From Chthonomonas sp. UBA2785 (GTDB lineage: Bacteria > Armatimonadota > Fimbriimonadia > Fimbriimonadales > Fimbriimonadaceae): a DNA stretch of 20,746 nt. Positions 20,746-20,746 of the stretch are shown one piece after another (the stretch's first letter is position 1; every line of letters begins with the position of its first letter). A program made the position numbers and the translations under genes. The stretch is taken from the NCBI GenBank assembly GCA_002352215.1, contig DEIB01000017.1, forward strand, positions 567 through 21,312. Reading direction: 5' to 3'. The notes below the pieces were generated by a model. The model searched no databases and was not told where the DNA came from. It saw only the letters and a program-made list of their open reading frames with translations.

Positions 20746-20746
20746 T

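Noticed and set aside
1..20746. Insertion sequences, CRISPR arrays, phage or toxin-antitoxin/defence genes
   Set aside because: No transposase or integrase motifs, no short regular direct repeats with spacers, and no recognised defence domains were found on either strand.

Overview
The window reads as ordinary chromosome from a GC-rich bacterium. A diderm-type or at least lipoprotein-exporting envelope is suggested by lspA, two lipobox proteins, a PepSY-type membrane protein and a CrtQ/HpnB-like glycosyltransferase. Three proteins carry twin-arginine (Tat) signals. The mix of DUF1501, CsbD, DUF1328, Pmp3/YqaE and many GTG starts, together with apparently leaderless promoters, would fit a lineage such as Armatimonadota (Fimbriimonas-like) or another deep-branching group. 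That placement is inference only; no rRNA is present to test it.

Layout. 1-4397: the 3' end of lipB meets a convergent Tat-exported DUF1501 protein. Two small membrane-anchored NTF2-like proteins of unknown function follow, then a tandem pair of Tat-exported metallophosphoesterases. 4461-6564: the translation GTPase TypA/BipA, then a 277-bp gap holding a strong terminator that points the wrong way for typA. 6565-9455: a secreted GH25-like protein overlapping a TrpG/PabA-type glutaminase, then a CsbD-DUF1328 stress pair. 9456-11898: a P-loop kinase-like protein (minus), a PepSY-type membrane protein and two lipoproteins, closed by a strong bidirectional terminator. 11914-13964 (minus): a CocE/NonD-type secreted hydrolase preceded by a Pmp3/YqaE micro-protein. 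14017-17843: ileS-lspA plus a lysine-rich membrane-anchored protein in one tight operon. 17869-18936 (minus): a CrtQ/HpnB-like glycosyltransferase. 19004-20586: a coiled-coil/HhH membrane protein translationally coupled to a three-repeat Ig-like protein. 20671-20745: tRNA-Val(GAC) with its own promoter.

How it fits together. LspA would process the two lipoproteins at 10617 and 11287. The three Tat substrates, the lipoproteins, the secreted hydrolases and the glycosyltransferase make this an envelope-rich stretch interleaved with translation genes (typA, ileS, tRNA-Val). I see no mobile element, CRISPR array, phage or defence system.

The most interesting signals are regulatory or sequence-level. 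A TANNNT box sits 6-7 nt before the start codon of several genes lacking a Shine-Dalgarno sequence, which suggests leaderless mRNAs. A 12-bp perfect inverted repeat places mirror-image TACACT boxes between yqaE and ileS. IleRS has a C-terminal zinc motif reduced from four Cys to one. An orphan minus-strand terminator downstream of typA hints at an unannotated small transcript.
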